Assembly: GCA_029216955.1 (NCBI GenBank)
Contig: JANAVB010002199.1
Location: forward strand, 15,850,956-15,914,955
DNA from: Iris pallida
Taxonomy: Eukaryota; Streptophyta; Magnoliopsida; Asparagales; Iridaceae
Length of the DNA: 64,000 nucleotides
Direction: 5' to 3'
In this document: piece after piece, positions 57,564 to 64,000 of the stretch
How positions within the stretch are numbered: position 1 is the first letter of the stretch
Layout: each line of letters begins with the position of its first letter
Position numbers and translations under genes: made by a program
Notes under the pieces: model-generated
What the model was told of the DNA's origin: nothing
Database searches by the model: none
Seen by the model: the letters and a program-made list of their open reading frames with translations, nothing else

Positions 57564-57857
57564 CTCAGAGGTGATGTGGACATGGCAATCATTGGGTCCA
57601 AATGATAGAATCATCCTACTCAGAGGTGTGATGGACATGGTAGGAATGACCCTGGGGGATACGCTGAACAACTCAGAGGTGATGTGGACGTGGAAGTTCG
57701 GCGATCAATGTACGACAACGCAGGGGTTGTTTGTACGAGATGTTTACTCAGAGGTAATGTGGACGTGGTAAACATGAAGGGTAGCATCGGCTTACATAGT
57801 GTAAGATTCTGCTTTGTAGGGTGTAGAGGAACAACTCAGAGGTAATGTGGACGTAGT
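57564..57857. repeat. five spaced copies of a 22-bp repeat
   Basis: CTCAGAGGTGATGTGGACGT-like units start at about 57564, 57619, 57672, 57747 and 57834, 53-87 bp apart with unique DNA between. They lie between the antisense ORF and the integrase stop. Confidence 0.85.
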
Positions 57858-57988
57858 TGTCTTTCTAATGAAGGAAGCCACGGAACAGCTGGGTTCCCGA
57901 AGCGGATGAGTTTGTGGAAGGAGATTGTTTGTGAATCCCGATGATTGGGCCCACAGATCCCCTTGGGGAAGTACATGTCTGAAGGATG

Positions 57989-59767
57989 TCAAGAATAGTA
58001 CTTCTTTAGGAACTTGCCGTTGATGGGCATCATAAACAAGTCTCCATTGGGTTTGGCGAGGCGGTAAGCACCGTTTGAGTATACCGTCTCTATGATGAAA
58101 GGTCCTTCCCACTTGGGCTCGAACTTTCCTGGTGTCTTGTGAGTTAACACCATCGGCCTCCTGCCTGCCAGAACCAGGTCACCAACTTGGAAAGTCCTCT
58201 GTTTGACCTTCTTGTTGAAAGCCTGTGATATACGGGCTTGGTAGAGTTCGATGCGTTGTTGAGCTAGGAGACGCTTCTCATCGAGTGCCTCCAGTTCCCG
58301 CAGACGACGACGTTGATTGTCCTCTTCTGTGAGTTTGTTTGTTATTGCCACGCGGAGTGAGGGTATCTGGATCTCGAGAGGCAGTACCGCTTCGCTCCCG
58401 TAGACCAGAGAGAACGGTGTGTTGCCTGTCGGGGTCCGTACCGTTGTGCGGTAGGCCCAAAGGCATTCGCCAAGCTTTTCATCCCAGTCGCGTTTATTGG
58501 ATGACACGACCTTTTTGAGTAGCCTGACGATGGTTTTGTTGAACGCCTCTGCTAACCCATTTGCTGCCGGATTATAGGCGGTGGATGCCACATTTTGAAT
58601 GCGGTTCTTGTCACAGAACCTGCTAAAAATATGGCTGATAAACTGAGGACCGTTGTCATGAATGATCCGCCGGGGTACTCCGAAACGGTAAATGACATGG
58701 TGTTTGATAAAGCTGACCACCCTGGAGCTCTTTACTTCCGCCAGTGGGACTGCTTCTGCCCATTTGGAGAAGTAATCGGTGATGGCCAGGATGAAGCGGT
58801 GTCCTCTTGATGAAGGAGGGGTGATAGGTCCCACAATATCCATGCCCCAGGCTTCGAAGGGCCAGGAGGCGACTGTAGGATGCAGTGGTTCAGACGGTGT
58901 ATGTATGAAGTCAGCATGGAGTTGGCATGCGTGACACTTCTTAGCATATTCAACAGCGTCGGTGGCCATGGTTGGCCAGTAGTAGCCCATACGTCGCAGT
59001 CGATCCTGCAACTTAGGACCGGGTTGATGAGCTCCGTAAGTTCCGTCATGAGCTTCTCGGAGGGCTTCGGCTGCTTCCTCGTTGGACAGGCATCGAAGGA
59101 GGAGCCCATCGAAGGAACGTCGGTACAGCATTTTAGTAACTGTGTCGTAGTAGAATCGAAGAGAGCGTCTCCTGACTGAGACGGCTTCCTTCGGGTCATC
59201 TGGAAGAATTCTGTAGACAGCAAAGTCGATGAACGGGAACCTCCGGTCTCGGACATTAACACCAGTGTTCGTCGGCATGGCGTAGGCCACTTGCAAGCAC
59301 AGGTTGTTTCTGGGACAAATCAAGTCTCGGCCTGTTACCGTGACATAGTATTGAGTCCCAAAGGGCGCTGCCAATGAGGCTGCGAGGCCAGCCAGAGCGT
59401 CAGCCTCCAAGTTTTGTAGACGAGGCACGTGTTCGATGAAGAACCCGGTGAAGGTTGAAATGATGTTCAATGCAACTTCATGGTAAGGGATCAGATCTTC
59501 ATGGCGAACCTCGTACTGCCCTCGAATCTGGTTCACGACGAGTTTTGAGTCACCGTAGGCTTCCAGATGGTCCACCCCCAGCTGTTGTGCGAGTTGGAGT
59601 CCCATGACGAGTGCGTTGTACTCGGCAACATTGTTGGAGCATGCTTCGAAAGGGAGTAAGCACGCTGGATGACCAGCTGATCGGGGGAGACTAAGACTAC
59701 CCCCACTCCTGCGATGATTTGGCCTTTGGGGCCTGTTCTCGAAGCGCCATCGAAAAACATCCGCCAA
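57989..59767 (-). pseudogene. Tat integrase with the end of the second RNase H
   Basis: 592 codons, of which the first 40 or so are out of phase. The archaeal-type RNase H follows with NNVAEYNALV and YGDSKLVV, and ends near DALAGLAAS. The integrase has an HHCC finger (H...GAHQPGPK, CHACQLHAD), Asp in GMDIVGP, Asp in IHDNGPQF and Glu in NGLAEAFNK, all intact, and a C-terminal KWEGPFIIETVY module. No chromodomain follows. The integrase is thus complete in this copy, while the upstream pol is broken. Confidence 0.92.
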
Positions 59768-60681
59768 ACGGAGCTTCCTTCGGTGACGTTGGATTCTTGG
59801 ACCTCATCCGGGATGTCTTCATAGAGTTTTGAGGATTCTGGGATGGGGTGTGCAGCTAAAAAGTCAGCCAGAGCTTGACCTTTAACAGCTTTTTGTGGGA
59901 CAAACACCATATTATATGGTGTTAGCAAAATTGCCCATGTGGCTAGCCGGGAGTTTAATGATCCTGACTTCGCCATGAGGACTCTGAGTGGATTGACTCG
60001 GGAAATGACATGAATTGTCTGGCCCGAGACATAATGACGAGTCTTCTGGATGGCAAACACCAAAGCCAAGCACTCCTTTTCAACGGGGTTGTACCGGTGT
60101 TCGGCTCCGTTGAGCGTTCGACTGAGGTAGTAGATTGCTTGCTCATAGCCTGTATCGCTGTTTTGAGCCAGCAGAGCGCCAAGGGAATGATCCATGGCAC
60201 GGACGTAGAGAAGAAATGGTTTGCCCGCGACAGGTGCCACCAGGACTGGTGGGCTCGTCAAGTAGGCTTTGATGTCGTCGAAAGCCTTCTGGCACTCCTC
60301 TGTCCAGACATAAGAGACTCCCTTCTTCATGAGCTGAGTAAAGGGTTGACATTTACCGGAAAGGTTTGCTATGAACCTCCGGATGTATGCCAGACGTCCC
60401 TGCAAGCCTCGAAGTTCTCGAAGATTCTTCGGAGGGTCCATGTTGAGGATGGCTTTGGTCTTCTCGGGATCAACATGAATGCCTTTCGCCGTGATGACAA
60501 AGCCCAAGAATTTGCCGCTAGAAACCCCCAGGAAGGATTTAGCGGGTTTCATTTTGAGTTGATGTACCCGCATGAGATCGAAGACTGTCTTCAAATCCTG
60601 TAGGTGATCTCCTTTGAGGCGGCTCTTGACTGCGATGTCGTCAACATAGCATTCGACTATTTTGCGAATTGATCTTGTCAC
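59533..60681 (-). pseudogene. Tat reverse transcriptase C-terminal half, RNase H and start of the second RNase H
   Basis: The frame begins abruptly at the active-site box (VECYVDDIAVKS). RT thumb (GLQGRLAYIRRFIANLSG) and an RNase H (LYVRAMDHSLGALLAQ, VEKECLALVFA) follow. The expected first Asp of that RNase H lies in a changed context (VRAMD). A connection region leads to the second RNase H (WRMFFDGASR). Protein similarity leaves this frame near 59650 and continues in the 57989-59767 frame, a frameshift. RT motifs before YVDD are absent. Confidence 0.9.
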
Positions 60682-61696
60682 CCTGCTTCAGTATTTCGAA
60701 GAGTTGCAGGGTGTCTTCATCATTGAATGAATACACCTCCTTAGGTCTCGGTGCCAGTGGAGGCTTCTGAGTAGGCGCAGATGCGCCCTTCGAGGCATTA
60801 ACAGTCAATGCCTGTTTCCCCTTTGCTTCTCGCCCGGAGTTGTTGGCTGCTGACCTTTTTCCCTTATCATCAAAGGCGGGGAAGCTGACACCCAGAAGAC
60901 GTGCATTGGCCGCCTTCTTTTCTGCGGCTTCAGCTTCGATGATCAGGGAGCTCCAGTCGGGAGGGGGAGTAGAGTTGAGCCAGAGCTTCACTGCGGGCAG
61001 CATGTTCATGCTGCAAGAGGAGAGGAGCGCATGTTCTGGCATGCCTGGAGGTAGCCTGAAGCAGGCTTGTCGGAAGCGTTCGATGAACACCCGAACCGTT
61101 TCTTTCTCCTTCTGGCGTATCTCTATGAGAGATGCCATCGTCATGTCCTTCCCGCCGTCGTAGAAGCGATCGAAGAAGAGGCGCGTCAAGTCGTCGAAGG
61201 ACGATATAGAATTGTCGGGGAGGCTGCAGTACCAGTCATACGCCACCCCTTTTAGGGCCCCAACAAAGATGCTGGTGAGGAGCGCATCCTCCTTTGGAAG
61301 ATGCCCCGTTTGTGACTGGAAATATGTCAGGTATCGACGCGGAGAGTCCTTCCCATCATATGGTGTGAGTGTTTGTGGTTTATATTTTGGAGGATAAACC
61401 ACCTTGTTCCACTCGAGGGGATAAGACTGGGGAATGACCATCTTCTGGCGCTCCTCTTGTCTGTTTTTGGACTCGAAGCGCTCCCGCAGGTCCTTGATCA
61501 TTTCGACCATATCCTCCGTGGAGCTAGGAGTCGGGGAAGGTAGCACTATCTGGAGCGGAGCGTTTGAGGGTTCCGATATCCGAGGTGCTTCTGTGTCGGA
61601 GGGTGCCCGTTGAAGGGGTACACTCGACTCCCCATTAACTCCTGGGTCGGGACCGGTTGAAGGTATTCTGGTCAAGGCCGACCGAATATCAAACAC
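60641..61696 (-). pseudogene. Tat gag (capsid region), fused by deletion to the RT remnant
   Basis: A gag domain with YPPKYKPQTLTPYDGKDSP, YLTYFQ, LTSIFVGALKGVAYDWY and LTRLFFDRFYDG. The C-terminal part is rich in K and A and ends EVYSFNDEDTLQLFEILKQG before the junction with RT sequence at about 60670. A zinc knuckle and the protease are missing. It is in frame with the upstream ORF (61712-62551), separated by a single TAA at 61712-61714, so the two were probably one Gag protein. Confidence 0.88.
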
Positions 61697-61711
61697 TGCT
61701 TGAGTCAGTGC

Positions 61712-62551
61712 TTATATAGAGGCAGAGAGGGTTTTGAGTCCTCCCTCTAATGAGTCTATGCGCTGAACAATGTCCTGCGGTGGCACATCAGACTCGGCAT
61801 CATCCCCAGCCATGTATACTGTCCTGACACGGCCAGAAGTGGATGGATTGGTTGAGGCTTCGCTCTCGGCCTCACTTTCATGTGGGGGAGTCACCTCTCC
61901 TGGTGTTTCAGCTTGGCCACCCCCAGTCACATTCTGGAGGTCATTTTCGACGGGCGCATCTGCCAGGGCCTGATTGTCCTCGACTGCGTCTTGAAGGGCC
62001 TCTTCGTCTCTACCCCCAGCTGTGTCCTGAGGGACATCCTCGTTTCGAGGTGCTTCTGGGAGGCTGACTTCGCCTCGAGGATGAAGATACGTCGCAGCTG
62101 TGCTTTGGACATCTTCATCTTCGGAAGGAAGCTCAACAAGGGTCTGACTACCCCCAGCTTCCTCCAAGAACTTCTTCTTTGACCGAGTGCCTTCGAACAC
62201 CCCGGAGGTCGAGACTGCTGCCTTGGTTCTCCTTGATTGGCTTTTGGACGAGGAATTGCCGGTCGCCTTCCGGAGAGATGAGGAGTTGGAGACCACATTG
62301 CATGAAGCAACTCTTGGCTCCTCTTCTGTTGACACCTTCTTCCCAAGGCGATGTCGGAGGGGTGTCGATGACTGCAGTCGCTGGAAGACTGATTGCCTTG
62401 GTGGTACTGTCGTCTTGCCACAGCAGTTGATAGTGACCACCGCACAAGTATGTCCCGTGAGAGGCTCATCGTGCTTGTTGGTCGACTCTCCTGACCGGCG
62501 CTTGTGAGTGATCACATTACGCAGGTCGTTGGAGGAGAGTGCTACCTTCAC
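61712..62551 (-). pseudogene. N-terminal part of the Tat Gag/extra ORF
   Basis: 279 codons. Low-complexity acidic and Ser/Glu-rich stretches (PSEDEDVQ, EALQDAVEDNQALADAP, EAESEASTNPSTSGR), with a SVFQRLQSS segment near the start. It ends at a TAA directly in front of the gag frame. It overlaps the next upstream ORF by a few bases in another frame. No enzyme domain. Confidence 0.7.
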
Positions 62552-63297
62552 ACCCCCTTCAGGCGCATGGCAAGGCCAAACGCCGGGGCGGACAGTGAGT
62601 ACTGCGCCCCCTGATCTAATACCAAGCAGGCATCATGATCAGTAGTGGGGGAACAACAACATTTGAAGTGACTTGAACGGACCTCAAACGCACAACCAGA
62701 GGAGGCGCGGGAGTTCAAGACCACTGAATCTGCCGCACTCGACTTGGTTATGCACGCAGTGGATGCGCCCAAGTGAGATGAGGACTTTGAAGATCGACTC
62801 GTCTTTGGTGCCGAAGCACCTGAGTCGACCTTGTACAGCTTGCCATCGGCAGCGCACGTGATTGTGAGCACGTACCTCTGGCCTGCTGCTGGCATAGCAC
62901 GCTTGTGGCGCATGGCCCGTGCCGCCTTAGATTTCTTTGTACTAGCCCGCTGGGGCGCATAGTACTCAGCATCCAAATTCTTCTCGCCATTACAGCGAGT
63001 GAGTCTGTCAAAGACAGAGATTTTTTGTGGCGCATCAGAGGTGATGCGCGGGGCTTTGGCTGCGTCCCTGCTCCGTCGACGCATCTTCCTCACCTGAGAG
63101 AAAGATGGCTGGGGAACGTGGTCAGTCGCACGTTTTCCCGAGAGATACGCTGCATCAGCGGACGCACCTTGGTTGCTGAAAACGTCAGCAGGAAGGGAGG
63201 GCTGGATTGGCGCATCCCCTTCAGTGGTGGTGCCCGAGGCGTCGACTTTGCGCACCCAGACACGGCGGGTCTTCTTCGGCTTCGGCAGCTGCTTCAA
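62548..63297 (-). pseudogene. ORF upstream of gag in the Tat element
   Basis: 249 codons starting about 150 bp after the PBS, basic N-terminus (KQLPKPKKTRRVWVRK), with a SVFDRLTR motif that echoes SVFQRLQ in the next ORF. Tat elements often have extra coding sequence before gag. The overlap at 62548-62551 with a change of frame suggests either two ORFs or one ORF with a frameshift. Confidence 0.65.
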
Positions 63298-63431
63298 AGG
63301 ACTCGCACTTCCTTCAGAAATGAACTCCTCGTACGCCTATTGATTGAGGCGCACGACCAGCATCTTGTGGGAGGAGCCCACCTTCACGTCGTCGGCCTGT
63401 GACACAACTTTCTCGGAAGAGAAGAAAGAAG

Positions 63432-63449
63432 TCCCCAGCAGAGTCGCCA
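63432..63449 (-). other. primer-binding site of the Tat element
   Basis: The minus strand reads TGGCGACTCTGCTGGGGA three bases after the LTR. It differs from the initiator-Met type used by the other LTR elements here and resembles the PBS seen in Tat/Ogre-group elements. I did not assign the tRNA. Confidence 0.75.
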
Positions 63450-63452
63450 GCT

Positions 63453-64000
63453 TGTTTGCCATTAAAATCGTTCGATTGCAAATCTTAATACAAACAGAAC
63501 AGTGTTACAATATAGGACTTAGATGTAGTCCTAGGAGTACACTTTTGTTTAATCTGGGTCCTAAGTGCCAATGGAGCGAGTGGTAATGCGTTGACTCCGT
63601 TGACGGGCTGACGACGGTTATCGATTCTCTGAAGGTGTAGATTGCTCTGGGTGCTGGAGCTGGCTGAGAGGAGGAAGACGTTGAGTGTCTGTATCTGCCT
63701 CTCTGATGATCTCTGTCTGGATTGTTCGTATGTATGTCTCTGTGTGTGTATATGTGTAAGGAGGGGATGATTCCTCCATTTATAGCTGGGCAGGTTGGCT
63801 GCTCATGCGCGCATATGTAAGATGTACCGGTGCGTGGGGACGCCACGTGGAGATTGCTGAGGGAGGCGCATGGATGATGCGCCCTACTCGCGGAGTTGAA
63901 TTCTTCATACTGCTGTTGTGAGTCGACACGTAGCAGAGGAGAAGATCTTTCTGTTGCTGAGATCTTGGATGAGTTGAGTCAAAGGACACGTGTCGTCGAC
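63453..64000 (-). repeat. right LTR of the Tat element (5' LTR), cut by the window
   Basis: 548 bp colinear with 53998-54545, with about a dozen differences by eye (about 2%). Confidence 0.92.

Larger units (their letters stand above)
53998..64000 (-). mobile_element. Tat-lineage Ty3/gypsy element, incomplete at the window end
   Basis: The left LTR (53998-56256) and the first 548 bp of the right LTR (63453 on) share sequence from TGTTTGCCATTAAAATCG. Minus-strand coding order from the right LTR: extra ORF, gag, truncated RT, RNase H, second (archaeal-type) RNase H, integrase. A plus-strand ORF lies between integrase and the 3' LTR. Dual RNase H, no chromodomain and an antisense ORF are hallmarks of the Tat clade. 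Protease and the N-terminal half of RT are deleted, so it is not autonomous. The left flanking 5-mer is ACAAG; the right one is outside the window. Confidence 0.92.

Overview
This is a repeat-dominated intergenic window from a flowering-plant nuclear genome. The evidence is plant-specific transposon lineages (Ty3/gypsy Tekay/Del-like and Tat, a FAR1-type MULE, hAT/Harbinger-like MITEs, tRNA-derived SINEs), long (TA)n tracts, and a hairpin whose stem carries the miR172 sequence. Species and monocot/eudicot status cannot be fixed from the sequence alone. Host content is sparse. The clear case is a MIR172 gene on the minus strand at about 1.66-1.75 kb. A promoter-like block with site II and telo-box motifs (23.88-24.16 kb) and a possible small secreted-protein ORF (33.08 kb) are weaker candidates.

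Layout. 1-6.5 kb: the MIR172 locus with its CT-rich leader, a hAT-like non-autonomous element just upstream of it, a LINE remnant and a MITE. 6.5-18.5 kb: a nested stack. A hAT-like element with an 8-bp target duplication holds SINE copies and (TA)n, then a second inverted-repeat element, then a complete 11-kb Tekay/Del-like LTR retrotransposon (7160-18145, minus orientation, TSD GATAA) whose gag-pol carries several frameshifts. 18.5-35.3 kb: small non-autonomous elements, SINEs, simple repeats, an inverted pair of short elements of which one is split by a solo LTR (26722-27452, TSD AATAC), a gag fragment, and two Harbinger-like MITEs in opposite orientations. 35.4 to about 53.9 kb: a Mutator-like element coding for an unusual protein (FAR1/WRKY-GCM1-like zinc finger, MULE transposase, SWIM finger, OTU cysteine protease). 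It is interrupted by two related non-autonomous LTR retrotransposons (36490-43529, TSD AGTCG; 44658-51925, TSD GAAAG). The reading frame resumes cleanly across both insertions. A palindromic GGACTGCC/GGCAGTCC motif occurs in its intron 1 and as a 0.6-kb block of alternating palindromes after its stop codon. 53998 to beyond the window end: a Tat-lineage element in minus orientation, with 2.26-kb LTRs. It has lost the protease and the front half of reverse transcriptase, but keeps both RNase H domains and integrase, and carries a separate antisense coiled-coil ORF with its own promoter-like and poly(A) signals.

How they fit together. The autonomous-type Tekay/Del-like element shares LTR termini and PBS type with the two gag-pol-less elements, so that lineage is the likely source of their mobility. 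Three LTR elements sit in or next to the MULE, which is now a pseudogene. Single-base contractions are concentrated in the right LTR of the Tekay/Del-like element, which suggests local assembly error, so some frameshifts listed here may not be biological.
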